64,000 nt of DNA from Candidatus Magnetocorallium paracelense (GCA_029001845.1 JAREWP010000054.1:57609-121608), one strand, 5' to 3'; positions 1-9,563 are shown, counted from the stretch's first letter. Translations and numbers: made by a program. The notes: generated by a model not told the origin, from the letters alone.

Positions 1-1086
1 GTAGTGGATCCTTTGATAATGATTGACAAATACGGCACTGACGCCTTCCGATTCACCTTGGCTGTCTTTGCAGTACAGGGCAGGGATATACGGTTTTCTG
101 AAGAACGAATCGAGGGGTACAGACATTTCATAAACAAACTGTGGAATGCTGCAAGGTTCATTCAAATGTTTATGGAAGCGGAAGCGGTTACGAACTCCAC
201 CGGTAACGGAGCTTTAAATCCGCCTGATAAATGGATATTGAGCAGGCTGAATTCGGTTTCAGTCGATGTGAACGCTGCACTTGCCGATTACCGGTTCAAC
301 GATGCAGCCAACAGCATATATCAATTTGTCTGGCACGAGCTTTGCGACTGGTATATAGAATTATCCAAAACATCGTTAAAGAGAGATGAAACCGACGATA
401 AGCAGCTGTCGAGGAACCCGAAAGCGGCAATAGAGACACTTTTGAAAGTTCTCGATTATTCATTAAGACTACTTCACCCCTTCATGCCTTTTATTACGGA
501 AGAAATATGGTGCGCCATGCCCTATGAAGGCGACAGCATCTCACGCAAAGAGTATCCCTATTTCCCCGAATCCGAACAGAAGGAAGGGGAAAAGGATATG
601 CAGTATATTATAGATGCTGTCAGCGGCATTAGAAATATTAGAGGCGAATTGAACATCTCGCCTTCAAAAGTATTAAAAGCGTCGATAAAGACCTTTTCCC
701 TGGAGGCCACCAGAACGATAGCCGACAATAAAGATTATATAATGAATCTGGCAAGGCTGGAGTCTCTTGAAATCGGTGAAACTATCAAGAAGACAGGGGC
801 TTCGGCTACCTCTGTTAAGAGCGAGATGGAGATTTATGTGCCCTTGAGCGGACTCTTAAACGTCGGTTCCGAGATCGAAAGGCTCGAAAAGGAGTTGAGT
901 AAAATCGCGGACTCCATTAAAATACTTGACAGAAAATTATTTAACGAAGATTTTTTAAACAGAGCACCGAAAAAAGTTATAGATAAGGAGAAATTTAAAT
1001 ACGAAGAGTTGACTGTCAAAAAGGAACGTATCATGAATAATATCATTAAAATGAGGGAGCTCGATGAAGAATCCAGGAGTAACTGA
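1..1086 (+). CDS. valS: Valyl-tRNA synthetase, C-terminal part (5' end outside window)
   Basis: Charges tRNA-Val in the cytoplasm. The frame is open from base 1, and the first residues (VVDPLIMIDKYGTDAFRFTL) are those that follow the KMSKS loop in class Ia ValS, so the catalytic Rossmann domain lies upstream of the window. What remains is about 361 residues. It holds the helical anticodon-binding domain (roughly residues 30-270, with NKLWNAARF and the HPFMPFITEEIW motif) and a C-terminal coiled-coil tRNA arm (from about residue 285, rich in E/K/L). The stop codon is inside nadC: the two genes overlap by 23 bases, so they are probably co-transcribed and translationally coupled. Identification is secure; only the start is missing. 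Confidence 0.97.
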   Translation, partial: VVDPLIMIDKYGTDAFRFTLAVFAVQGRDIRFSEERIEGYRHFINKLWNAARFIQMFMEAEAVTNSTGNGALNPPDKWILSRLNSVSVDVNAALADYRFNDAANSIYQFVWHELCDWYIELSKTSLKRDETDDKQLSRNPKAAIETLLKVLDYSLRLLHPFMPFITEEIWCAMPYEGDSISRKEYPYFPESEQKEGEKDMQYIIDAVSGIRNIRGELNISPSKVLKASIKTFSLEATRTIADNKDYIMNLARLESLEIGETIKKTGASATSVKSEMEIYVPLSGLLNVGSEIERLEKELSKIADSIKILDRKLFNEDFLNRAPKKVIDKEKFKYEELTVKKERIMNNIIKMRELDEESRSN

Positions 1087-1900
1087 TTTTCTGAAGCGCT
1101 CTCTTGATGAAGATATTGGCGTCGGCGATATAACGACGCTTCTGACTGTGAACCAATCTACGGAGTCCAGGGCAAAGGTTTTCTCTAAAGTGGATATGAT
1201 TATTGCTGGAATGCCATTCTTCTCTGAAGTATTTAAAATTTATGACCCCTCTCTTTCTGTCAAAGCATGTAAGTCAGAGGGACAAAGAATTGAAAAGGGA
1301 GAGACCATTGCCACTGTCTCCGGCAAATCGGCTTCCATTCTCTCATGCGAAAGGGTGTCTCTGAATATCCTGCAAAGACTTTCCGGAATCGCCACCTTGA
1401 CAAATCGCTTTGTAGAAGCGGTAAAACCTTTTCCCGTTAAAATAACGGATACGAGAAAGACGACGCCCGGCATGAGATATCTTGAAAAATACGCAGTCAG
1501 AGCAGGGGGCGGCGACAATCACAGGTTTGGCCTGTATGACGGTATTTTAATTAAAGAAAACCACATAAAAGCATCGGGAGGCATTAAGGAGGCGATAAGG
1601 AGAGCAAAGAAGGGAGGACATCATCTCCTGAAAATCGAGATCGAGGTAACTACGATCAACGAATTAAAAGAGGCGCTCAAAGAAGATGCAGATGTAATTA
1701 TGCTCGATAATATGTCAGGACAGGAAATTTCCGAAGCAGTAAGTATCACAAGAGAACAAAAAAAAGTACTCCTCGAAGTATCAGGTGGCGTAAACCTGAA
1801 AAATGTAAGATCTCTTGCCGAAAGAGGAGTCGATATTATATCCATTGGTGCTTTAACCCACTCCGCGCCTGCAGTGGATATCAGTATGATCATAGAGTAA
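1064..1900 (+). CDS. nadC: Nicotinate-nucleotide pyrophosphorylase (quinolinate phosphoribosyltransferase)
   Basis: Converts quinolinate and PRPP to nicotinate mononucleotide, CO2 and PPi in de novo NAD synthesis. The 278-residue length is normal for the family. The PRPP/quinolinate-binding signature is visible: TDTRKTTPG (about 128-136), then EKYAVRAGGGDNHRFGLYDGILIKENHI (141-168, given here as a landmark), and later EIEV and DVIMLDN. The ATG start overlaps the end of valS by 23 bases in another frame. The other NAD genes (nadA, nadB) are not in the window. Confidence 0.97.
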   Translation: MKNPGVTDFLKRSLDEDIGVGDITTLLTVNQSTESRAKVFSKVDMIIAGMPFFSEVFKIYDPSLSVKACKSEGQRIEKGETIATVSGKSASILSCERVSLNILQRLSGIATLTNRFVEAVKPFPVKITDTRKTTPGMRYLEKYAVRAGGGDNHRFGLYDGILIKENHIKASGGIKEAIRRAKKGGHHLLKIEIEVTTINELKEALKEDADVIMLDNMSGQEISEAVSITREQKKVLLEVSGGVNLKNVRSLAERGVDIISIGALTHSAPAVDISMIIE

Positions 1901-1940
1901 ATGTCCATGAACCTCAAGATTGCCACAAATCATATAAAGC

Positions 1941-3842
1941 TTGTTGCAAATAGTTATCGAGACAAATAAGCCACACAGAAAGAATCACTTGAAAAAAACC
2001 AAACCGAAACCACCATACAATACACAAACGCCTACACTTGTAGTTCTGCTTCTTCTCCTTTTAACCGGCGCCGTATACTTCCAGGTTAAGGATTTTGAAT
2101 TTCTAAACTGGGACGATAATCAATTCGTCACGGAAAACACCATAATACATAAGGGCCTTACAATTAAGGGAATCCAATGGGCCTTTACAGCCACACTGTC
2201 CACGCTCTGGCATCCCCTGGCGTGGATTTCTCACATGCTTGACTGCGCATTATACGGACTGAATCCTTCAGGCCATCATATGACAAATCTGTTATTTCAT
2301 CTGACGAATACAACCCTGCTCTTTTATACACTTCTAAGAATGACCGGTGTTCTGTGGCGAAGCGCCTTTGTTGCCTCTCTCTTCGCCCTCCATCCTCTGC
2401 ATGTGGAGTCCGTCGCCTGGATTGCCGAGAGAAAAGACGTACTCAGTTCCTTCTTCTGGATCCTTACAATGCTCCTCTATGTCAGATATGTTGAAAAACC
2501 GGATGCCCGGAGATATCTCCTTGTGTTGTTAACAGTAACGCTTGGGCTTTTGTCGAAACCAATGGTCGTAACCCTGCCCTTTGCTCTTCTGCTTCTCGAT
2601 TACTGGCCCCTTGGCAGGATTGTGTTCAATGGAGATAAATCTGACAGGGGAAAAAGTGTAATCCCGGAAATAAAACGTCTTATCGTGGAAAAAATCCCCT
2701 TCTTTTTACTCTCCGCCGCTGTCAGTATCTCGATATTTCTGATTGTCAGGGAATCAGGTCAATTGTACACAGCCGAGACCGCCCCCTTTGACCGTCGGAT
2801 CGGCTATGCCTTTATTTCCTATATGACCTATCTATATAAAACGGTACTGCCGGTGAACCTGGCAGTGTATTACCCCTTTCCCGCATCCCTGCCGATCTGG
2901 CAGGTTGTCGGCTCAGTTTTGTTCATTACCTTTCTGTCGTTTCTGTTTTTGAAGCTGTACAAAAAATCTCCCTATCTGATAACAGGATGGTTATGGTACC
3001 TCGGAACTCTTGTTCCTGTTATTGGAATCGTAAAAGCAGGCCACCACACGATGAACGATCGTTATACATATATACCTCTGATCGGCATATTCATAATCAT
3101 CGCCTGGGGCGTACCGGAGTTTTTATCCAACCAACATCGAAAGGCGGCGATACAAAGAGCTTTTGCAATCATGGCAGTAACAGCCTGCATAATATTAACC
3201 TGGCTGCAATTAAAGCACTGGAAGGACAGTGTAAGTCTCTTTACCCATACAGTAAATGCAACGAAAAACAATGCGATGGCCCATAATCAACTTGGAATGG
3301 CTTTAACAGAGAGGGGCAGAGAAATGGAGGCGGAATCTCACTTTCAAAAGGCTGTAGATGCAAATCCGAAATATTGGCGCGCCTATAACAATCTGGGTAT
3401 TGCCATGGAAAAAAGAGGAGAAACAAACAAGGCCATTGATCAATATTCCATTGCTCTTCGATTGAAACCCGATTCATGGGAGGTACTGAATAATAAAGGA
3501 ACAGCCCTCATGGCGACAGGAAAACAGGAAGAAGCATTAACCCTTCTCACCAGGGCGTTACAGATCAAACCCGACTATGTGAAGGCCCGGGTTGGCATAG
3601 GTTCCGTACTGGCCATGACAGGGAGAATGGATGAAGCGGCCTATCACTGGATGGAGGCGGTTCGACTCGATCCAAACGATGCAAAGGCGCACAGTAACCT
3701 GGGAATCTATATGGCGTCAAAAGGCGAATTGGATAGTGCGGAACACCATTTTCGAGAAGCCATACGGATTATGCCCGGTTTTACGGAAGCCGGGAAAAAT
3801 CTGGAAATTTTGCTTAAAGAGAAAGAATCTCGCATCAGGTGA
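1941..3842 (+). CDS. Multi-pass membrane protein with C-terminal TPR repeats (TMTC/DUF1736-like)
   Basis: A 633-residue protein whose first two thirds are hydrophobic with about ten predicted membrane spans (first near residues 33-50). The N-terminal loop motif LNWDDNQFV and HPLHVESVAWIAERKD are typical of the TMTC/DUF1736 glycosyltransferase-like family (GT-C fold, mannosyl transfer in eukaryotic members). The last 200 residues carry about five TPR units (motifs such as AYNNLGIAMEKRGETNKAIDQY). It may act in protein or surface glycosylation with TPRs presenting the substrate; that role is inferred. There is no ATG near the start: TTG at 1941 or 1944, or the TTG at about 1989, are candidates, so the N-terminus is uncertain. 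It stands alone between nadC and a deacetylase-like gene. Confidence 0.8.
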   Translation: MLQIVIETNKPHRKNHLKKTKPKPPYNTQTPTLVVLLLLLLTGAVYFQVKDFEFLNWDDNQFVTENTIIHKGLTIKGIQWAFTATLSTLWHPLAWISHMLDCALYGLNPSGHHMTNLLFHLTNTTLLFYTLLRMTGVLWRSAFVASLFALHPLHVESVAWIAERKDVLSSFFWILTMLLYVRYVEKPDARRYLLVLLTVTLGLLSKPMVVTLPFALLLLDYWPLGRIVFNGDKSDRGKSVIPEIKRLIVEKIPFFLLSAAVSISIFLIVRESGQLYTAETAPFDRRIGYAFISYMTYLYKTVLPVNLAVYYPFPASLPIWQVVGSVLFITFLSFLFLKLYKKSPYLITGWLWYLGTLVPVIGIVKAGHHTMNDRYTYIPLIGIFIIIAWGVPEFLSNQHRKAAIQRAFAIMAVTACIILTWLQLKHWKDSVSLFTHTVNATKNNAMAHNQLGMALTERGREMEAESHFQKAVDANPKYWRAYNNLGIAMEKRGETNKAIDQYSIALRLKPDSWEVLNNKGTALMATGKQEEALTLLTRALQIKPDYVKARVGIGSVLAMTGRMDEAAYHWMEAVRLDPNDAKAHSNLGIYMASKGELDSAEHHFREAIRIMPGFTEAGKNLEILLKEKESRIR

Positions 3843-3921
3843 AATAAAAAATCCGATATAGTCTGCCCGAAGGGCGTTAACTTGTGAATTTGAGCAACGA
3901 TAGATTGTTATCCGTTAATAG

Positions 3922-4962
3922 GTGTTGGATATGCCTGAAGTGACATTAACAGCGACCGTCGATTGGGAGGGATATGAGATAAGAGATGAAAATATCGACG
4001 CCATAAAAAAGTTCAGAAATGATTTTCCCGATGTCCCTTTCACTCATTTTATCTGCCCCTCCTATTTCACCCGTGATTTCAATAACAAAAAAATTGCAGA
4101 ACAAATCCGGAGTGTTATGACAAACAACGACGAAGTTGCATTACATGTGCACTGCTGGTATTCATTGTTGGAAAAGGCGGGAGTGCCATATCGGTCCAAA
4201 CCGACATGGAATCCCGGCGGTCATCCCGGTTTATTTGTGTCATACGACAAAGGCAATAAAATTGATTTAGGGCATGCCGTTCCTCTTGGAAGCTATGGAG
4301 TTGAAGAAATTCGTAAAATTATTATGACCTCTCTGGAAATCCTCTCCCTTCATCATTTGATCGAAACCCCTGACAACTGCACAGGCTTTCGCTGCGGCGG
4401 ATGGGTTTCCTCTGATTCCGTTTTTGAAGCTCTCTTGGGAGCCGGTAATTTCCTATATGACGCATCCGCCGCTCCGGCGAATTTTTTTAAAAAACTTTAT
4501 GAAAGGTTAAATTTTCCCATATGCCGATGGTTGAGCATGATCTGGGGAAATTCAAGAATCTCCGAGCCTTCGTATCTGACAAATACATATACATTTCCTC
4601 ATTACAATAACGGCGTCACAGGTCTTGATCACGGTGATTCCCATATCTCGCAACCGACTTACATCGCAAGTCTCAATATAATGGAAGCGCCTGATACGGG
4701 CGCACTTGCAGACTATGTAACCTTTCGACAACTTACCCACTACATCGACAAAGCCGCAGAAACGGGAGCCGATACCACAATAAGCATCGGATTTCATCAG
4801 GAGACCGCAACATGGCCTTCCCCGGAGATCAGACCGGAGGGATCGACAAACATAGAAGTGTTCGCCAATGCAGTGAAATATTTCCTTAATCTTCCGAATA
4901 TTGAGTCCCGATGCTCAACTTGGACAAAGAGACTTACAAAAAAACCTCTCCACGATTATTAG
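3922..4962 (+). CDS. Polysaccharide deacetylase-like protein (NodB-type barrel)
   Basis: A 346-residue protein with no signal peptide. The N-terminal TATVDWEGYE (about 10-19) resembles motif 1 (TFDD-like) of carbohydrate esterase 4 barrels. ALHVHCW (near 74) resembles motif 2 (H-x-H), and GFRCGGW (about 157) motif 3. These are the metal- and substrate-binding strands in CE4 enzymes, so a deacetylase or related TIM-barrel hydrolase acting on a cell-surface glycan is plausible, next to the TMTC-like gene. GTG at 3922 and ATG at 3931 are both possible starts and neither has a strong Shine-Dalgarno. The exact substrate cannot be read from the sequence. Confidence 0.65.
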   Translation: MLDMPEVTLTATVDWEGYEIRDENIDAIKKFRNDFPDVPFTHFICPSYFTRDFNNKKIAEQIRSVMTNNDEVALHVHCWYSLLEKAGVPYRSKPTWNPGGHPGLFVSYDKGNKIDLGHAVPLGSYGVEEIRKIIMTSLEILSLHHLIETPDNCTGFRCGGWVSSDSVFEALLGAGNFLYDASAAPANFFKKLYERLNFPICRWLSMIWGNSRISEPSYLTNTYTFPHYNNGVTGLDHGDSHISQPTYIASLNIMEAPDTGALADYVTFRQLTHYIDKAAETGADTTISIGFHQETATWPSPEIRPEGSTNIEVFANAVKYFLNLPNIESRCSTWTKRLTKKPLHDY

Positions 4963-5111
4963 TATTTACATGAACCATAAAAATTCACTAAACTATATGA
5001 GTTCAATAATAATCAATCTGACATAAACACATGCTTTCCTGACCCGACATGCGGTCACCAAACAGCTTTGATTTAACGCTTTGGAATTTCAAAGAAATTT
5101 CTTTTAAGTAT

Positions 5112-5137
5112 CCTCTCCCCCTTCAAAGGGGGAGAGG
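5112..5137. terminator. Perfect 10-bp stem hairpin (CCTCTCCCCC/GGGGGAGAGG)
   Basis: A perfect 10-bp inverted repeat with loop TTCAAA in the 293-base gap before selA. There is no T-run, so it is not a classical intrinsic terminator. Near-identical palindromes recur at 42391-42412 and 47814-47835, and a degenerate one at about 62580-62604, so this is a dispersed palindromic repeat that may act at transcript ends. Apart from this hairpin I see nothing in 4963-5255. Confidence 0.5.
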
Positions 5138-5255
5138 GAGTAATATTGTGAACTTTTTGAGCTCAATTTATTTATAAGATACTACATTCTATGTTCCCTG
5201 TTTGATATTATCGTCATTGAAATATCACAACATTTTGATCTATAGAACCAAACAT

Positions 5256-6644
5256 ATGGAATCCACTCAAAAACAACTAAAATCTCTCCCCTCAGTTGAC
5301 GAACTGCTGAAAAACGACCGGGTCAGGGCATGGCTGGAAGAGGCGCCCAGGAAATTTGTGATAAAAGCATTGAGAAATGCAGTCAGCGAAAAAAGAGAGG
5401 ATATTCTGCAAGGAAAAGCGACCGATCTCCCGGTAAAGGAGATACTCTCTCTCGCCCGCGCTATTTTGGACACTCTCACGTCGTACAGCCTCCGGCCTGT
5501 AATCAACGCCACAGGCGTAGTGTTACACACAAATATAGGCAGAGCGCCTTTAAGCAAAAAAGCGGTCCATAATATAACCACTGTAGCCGAAGGATACTCC
5601 AACCTCGAATATAATCTCATAAAAGGGGAAAGGGGAAAGAGATACTCCCATCTGACCGCCATTATAAAAGAGCTCACCTCTGCTGAAGAGGCCATCGTAG
5701 TGAATAATAACGCCTCTGCCGTGCTACTGTGCCTCTCTGCATTGGCAAAGGGCGGAGAAGTCGTTATATCGAGAGGAGAACTCGTGGAAATTGGCGGTTC
5801 TTTCAGAGTGCCCGAAATATTGGAACAGAGCGGCGCCAAACTCAGGGAAGTCGGTACAACGAACAAAACCCATCTCAGAGACTACAAAAACGCTTTAAAC
5901 GATCATACATCAATGATACTCAAAGTGCACCAATCCAATTATAAAATTATCGGTTTTACCTCTGAAACGGACATAGAATCCCTTGCCGAACTAACCAAAG
6001 AGAGAGGCTTTCCTCTGATGTTCGATCTCGGGAGCGGCTGCCTTCTGGATTTAACGCCTTATGGCGTTCATTCGGAACCGACCGTTCAGGAAATCGTAAA
6101 AAAAGGCGTAGATATCCTGACCTTTAGCGGCGACAAGCTGCTCGGAGGTCCCCAGGGCGGAATCATAGTCGGCAAAAAAAAGTACATTGAAACTATCAGA
6201 AATCATCCCCTCGCCAGGGCGGTTCGGATAGACAAACTTACCCTGGCAGCCCTTGAAGCGACTTTTATGGATTATGCAGATATGGAAAGGGCCAAACAAA
6301 GTATTCCGACCTTGAGGATGCTTTTACAGGATTTGGAATCTATTAAAGAGAGGGCTCAAAAAATATTGTCAGGACTCGAAAAAAACGATCCAAAGGCCGA
6401 TTTATCGTTACTGGAAGACACCTCTCAGGCAGGCGGAGGCTCTTTGCCGGAAACAGAATTTCCTACCTGCGCAGTATCGGTGAAACCTCACGAAATCAGC
6501 ATAAACAGACTTGAACGAAATCTTCGTAAAGCTTCTCCCCCTATTGTGGCCAGAATCAGGGATAATGCTTTGCTTTTAGATGCAAGGACAATAGGGGAAA
6601 ATGAAATCGAGTCGGTTATAAAGGCACTTAAAGAAGCGCTGTAA
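5256..6644 (+). CDS. selA: L-seryl-tRNA(Sec) selenium transferase
   Basis: PLP enzyme that converts Ser-tRNA(Sec) to Sec-tRNA(Sec) with selenophosphate. From the ATG at 5256 the protein has 462 residues, the usual SelA length. A TTG 18 codons upstream (5202) is also open, but MESTQKQLKSLPSVDELL is the normal SelA N-terminus. Visible landmarks are VINATGVVLHTNIGRAPL, the SNLEYNL.KGERGKR segment and FSGDKLLGGPQGG, whose Lys294 is the PLP-binding lysine (Lys295 in E. coli). The presence of selA implies selenoprotein synthesis, but selB, selC and selD are not in this window and no neighbouring selenoprotein was recognised. Confidence 0.96.
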   Translation: MESTQKQLKSLPSVDELLKNDRVRAWLEEAPRKFVIKALRNAVSEKREDILQGKATDLPVKEILSLARAILDTLTSYSLRPVINATGVVLHTNIGRAPLSKKAVHNITTVAEGYSNLEYNLIKGERGKRYSHLTAIIKELTSAEEAIVVNNNASAVLLCLSALAKGGEVVISRGELVEIGGSFRVPEILEQSGAKLREVGTTNKTHLRDYKNALNDHTSMILKVHQSNYKIIGFTSETDIESLAELTKERGFPLMFDLGSGCLLDLTPYGVHSEPTVQEIVKKGVDILTFSGDKLLGGPQGGIIVGKKKYIETIRNHPLARAVRIDKLTLAALEATFMDYADMERAKQSIPTLRMLLQDLESIKERAQKILSGLEKNDPKADLSLLEDTSQAGGGSLPETEFPTCAVSVKPHEISINRLERNLRKASPPIVARIRDNALLLDARTIGENEIESVIKALKEAL

Positions 6645-6669
6645 GTTGTAAGTTCAAAAAAAACAACTA

Positions 6670-6834
6670 AAAACAGCAGTCAGCTATCAGCGGTCAGCCT
6701 TCAGCTAAGGATAATACTGTTATTGCGCCTATAAAAAGTATGACCTTACGGGAGAAAGAGTTTTGAACAGTAAAGCTTTGCAATTAAAAAACTGATAGCT
6801 GATGGCTGATTGCTAAATGCTTTTTTTATTTTAG
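6670..6834. repeat. Inverted 7-mer iteron element, copy 1 (family B)
   Basis: A ~165-bp intergenic element. Its left end is a tandem array of the degenerate 7-mer CAGCNNT (bases 6676-6706). Its right end (6789-6820) holds the same units in reverse orientation (CTGATAGCTGATGGCTGATT), followed by T-rich DNA. The interior around TGACCTTACGGG and AGTAAAGCTTTGCAATTAAAAA recurs in copies at 41571-41730, 43229-43390 (reverse) and 62710-62873. No coding capacity. It overlaps the last codons of the minus-strand epimerase gene. Confidence 0.8.
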
Positions 6835-7599
6835 GACAAACTCCGGTATAAACGCCTCCAGTGCCTGTAAGCTCTGAAGAGCTTTTTCTTTCGATCCGTT
6901 CTCGATTGTATAAACATATTCACCGCCATTCATTTCTCTGAAAAAATCTCTAAAAGGAAAACTTCCCTGCCCGATTGGATTATGTTCGTCAACGGCGCCG
7001 TAATTGTCATGGAGGTGAACTTCAAAGAGATAGCTCTCTATCTGTGTGAGCCAGTCGGTAAGAGATATAGAGGAAAAAAGATTGAAATGCCCGGTATCGA
7101 AACATATTCCAAATCTTTCCGATGCAACGCGCCCTGCCAGATCGACGAGGTTTGCCGGCTCGTCTTCGAATATATTCTCAATCGCTATTTTCAGACCTGA
7201 CGAGGCAGTGTGGTTCAGCACCTTTTCCCAGGTAATAAGGCTCTGTTTTAACCAAATGTCCTTTTTCAGGCCATATTTCCACTTCTCAAATCCGGAGTGA
7301 AAAACGATCGTCCCTGCGCCTGTGGCCAGAGCAATATCGCAGGTATCGAGAAATCGTTTTTCCGTTACCCTTCTGATTTCACTGTCCACTGCACCGGGAG
7401 AGAGATCCATATAGGGGGCATGTATGCTGCATGAGGGGATATTCCTGGTATGTTCCTTCAGATTTTCAAGCTCGCCCGATGTGAAATTGTCCAGATCGTC
7501 TCCGGCAATCATAATTTCGGGATTGATTTTATGCTTGTCAATATACCCAATATAATCGGTATATAATCGATAAGGAATATGGACATGAATGGAACTCAT
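6826..7599 (-). CDS. Sugar phosphate isomerase/epimerase-like TIM barrel (AP endonuclease 2 superfamily)
   Basis: A 257-residue soluble protein of the xylose-isomerase-like TIM-barrel superfamily (PF01261). The metal-site residues are placed as in the family: CSIHAPY (His about 80), IVFHSG (His about 112), IAIENI (Glu about 151), FDTGHFNL (Asp/His about 182-185), EVHLHDN (about 207-213) and a final TIENG Glu. The substrate is unknown; members range from sugar epimerases to endonuclease IV. It is the second gene of a pair: its ATG shares one base with the TGA of the upstream FmdB gene (TGATG), so translation is coupled. The 3' end runs into a family B repeat. Confidence 0.8.
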   Translation of the reverse strand: MSSIHVHIPYRLYTDYIGYIDKHKINPEIMIAGDDLDNFTSGELENLKEHTRNIPSCSIHAPYMDLSPGAVDSEIRRVTEKRFLDTCDIALATGAGTIVFHSGFEKWKYGLKKDIWLKQSLITWEKVLNHTASSGLKIAIENIFEDEPANLVDLAGRVASERFGICFDTGHFNLFSSISLTDWLTQIESYLFEVHLHDNYGAVDEHNPIGQGSFPFRDFFREMNGGEYVYTIENGSKEKALQSLQALEAFIPEFVLK

Positions 7600-7928
7600 C
7601 AGGCTGTAGCGGTCGCTTTATTTTCGCTCTTTGACGTACTTTCTTTTGAACCTGAGGTTTCCGAGCTCTTTTTCTCCGAGCTCTTTTTTGAGGAAGAATC
7701 GTCTTTGGATGAAGCAGGTTTCTCGCTCTTAAGACCCTCTTTTCTCTCCTTTGAGGGGTAGTCCGTTACATACCAACCACCGCCTTTCAGGACAAAGGAC
7801 GTGTTCGATATCATTTTTCTCAGCTCCCCTTTACATTCGGGGCACTCTTTTAACGGGGCGTCGCTGATCTTCTGTATAATTTCCAGTATCTTATTGCATC
7901 CCGAACATTGATACTCATAGATGGGCAT
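7599..7928 (-). CDS. FmdB-family zinc-ribbon protein
   Basis: A 109-residue protein beginning MPIYEYQCSGCNKILE, followed by a second knuckle KECPECKGELRKMIS and the typical SFVLKGGGWYVTDYP tail of the FmdB/CxxC_CxxC_SSSS family. Cys8, Cys11, Cys34 and Cys37 would bind one zinc. The C-terminal 40 residues are a Ser/Lys/Glu-rich low-complexity tail, common in this family. FmdB was linked to regulation of formamidase expression in Methylophilus, but the role of most members is unknown. It is translationally coupled to the downstream epimerase-like gene. Confidence 0.88.
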   Translation of the reverse strand: MPIYEYQCSGCNKILEIIQKISDAPLKECPECKGELRKMISNTSFVLKGGGWYVTDYPSKERKEGLKSEKPASSKDDSSSKKSSEKKSSETSGSKESTSKSENKATATA

Positions 7929-8732
7929 GGATACAACCTCCTGATTTTGTAATTAAATTTAACTGTAGTAGCAGGCAGATATATAATATAACCCTTTTCG
8001 TTTTAAGGGGTCAATATGCTTAATAAGCTTCGCGAACTTGACACAGGTGTCGATAAATTGTAAAATAGAGAAATTTTAACGACATATTTTCGTTTTTTTA
8101 GAATTTTTATGATTATACGAATTTTATTTTTTATGTTTTCACTTCATGTGCTCTGAATGAAATCAATTTTTGTGGAGATATTTCAGATTGACTTTTTTGG
8201 AAAGAGGATTGTTTTTTTCTGCCGTTACTTCTGATTGACAGTTCACGAAGCGTCAGCTTTCATAGCCTTCTTTGGTCCACACGTAAGATTTCATTCTCTC
8301 ATTAATTCTCCCTCTCTTTAAAAACTCTGATAACCGACAAAAAGCGTTTCCACAAAAAATCGTTAAAGCGCATGTTATCCGAAAAAAACTATGCACTTTA
8401 AAATGAATTCCCATTTTATTTTAATACCGAAAAGCAACTCGACATTTCCGCGAAGGCGGGAGGCCAGTGTGTTTTAACAGCCTTTTAATTTTATCTTACA
8501 TATTGTCTCGCTTATCTGCAGTTGTCTGTAGGAGCAACTTATTCAGTCTTAATTAATGGTTATTATTTTATCGGCAGAGGCAATTTTCAATATCTCTGCA
8601 ATTATAAACAAAAATAATTCCCACTCTTTTTTAGAACTTCTTAATAATCGACAAATAAGCAGGTAAAAAAAGATCGGGAATCCCGACTAGTTATGAAAAC
8701 AGTAATTTTTAAGAAAAGAAAGGATGGTATAT
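7929..8732. other. Intergenic region, about 800 bases, no gene seen
   Basis: A divergent promoter region between the FmdB gene (minus) and the betaine operon (plus). It is very AT-rich with several poly-T and poly-A tracts. I see no ORF with a ribosome-binding site, no tRNA and no riboswitch that I can recognise. Osmotic regulation of the downstream operon would have to act here, but I could not name an operator. Confidence 0.6.
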
Positions 8733-9563
8733 ATGTTGACGGAACAAGAAACAAAACAGGATTTTGGAGATAACCCGACTCAGTTAAGAGAATCCGATCA
8801 CTATAAAGAAGAGTATGTTCAAAGTTTTGTCGAAAAATGGGACGACCTGATCGACTGGGAACAGAGAGCCAGAAGCGAAGGAGACTTTTTTATAAGAGAG
8901 CTGAGAAAAAGAGGCGTAAAAAAGATTCTCGATGTTGCAGCAGGCACAGGTTTTCATTCTGTACAACTGCTTAAGGCCGGTTTTGAGGTAACCAGTGTAG
9001 ACGGAAGCCCGGTAATGCTGGCAAAGGCCTTTGAAAACGCCAGAAGGCACGGATTTATTCTACGAACCATTCATGCTGACTGGCGCTGGCTCAATCGAGA
9101 CGTCCACGACCTTTATGACGCTGTTGTATGCCTCGGTAATTCTTTCACTCACCTTTTTGCCGAAAACGACAGACGCAAATCTCTTGCAGAATTTTATGCA
9201 ACATTGAAGCATGACGGAATACTGGTCATCGATCAGCGCAATTACGATGCCATATTGGATTGCGGTTTTTCCTGTAAACACACTTATTATTACTGTGGTG
9301 ATAACGTTAAGGCGGAACCGGAGTATATGGATGAAGGACTGGCAAGATTTAAATACAGTTTCCCGGACAAGTCGGAATATCATTTAAATATGTTCCCCCT
9401 CCGCCAGAGCTATACAAGGAGGCTCCTGCATCAGGTAGGTTTTCAGAAAATTAAAACATTTGGAGACTTCATAGAGACATATAAGGAAGAAGATCCCGAT
9501 TTTTTGGTGCATATAGCCGAGAAAAAGTACAGAGACGAAGAGGAGAGCAATGAGTATGAATAG
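8733..9563 (+). CDS. Glycine/sarcosine N-methyltransferase (betaine synthesis, first two methylations)
   Basis: SAM-dependent methyltransferase resembling GSMT of halophiles such as Halorhodospira and Actinopolyspora, which methylates glycine to sarcosine and dimethylglycine. Landmarks are FVEKWDDLIDWEQRARSEGDFF (near 30-50), the SAM-binding motif ILDVAAGTGFHSVQL (about 70-85), the acidic loop VTSVDGSPVML and VVCLGNSFTHL. Two ATGs are possible. The one at 8733 has AAAGGA eight bases upstream and is preferred; the one at 8724 would add three residues. The 3' end overlaps the next gene by 14 bases, which supports one pathway operon. Confidence 0.88.
   Translation: MLTEQETKQDFGDNPTQLRESDHYKEEYVQSFVEKWDDLIDWEQRARSEGDFFIRELRKRGVKKILDVAAGTGFHSVQLLKAGFEVTSVDGSPVMLAKAFENARRHGFILRTIHADWRWLNRDVHDLYDAVVCLGNSFTHLFAENDRRKSLAEFYATLKHDGILVIDQRNYDAILDCGFSCKHTYYYCGDNVKAEPEYMDEGLARFKYSFPDKSEYHLNMFPLRQSYTRRLLHQVGFQKIKTFGDFIETYKEEDPDFLVHIAEKKYRDEEESNEYE

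Noticed and set aside
5267..5866. 199-residue minus-strand frame inside selA
   Set aside because: It lies wholly antisense to a secure gene, with low-complexity Ser/Phe content and no known motif.
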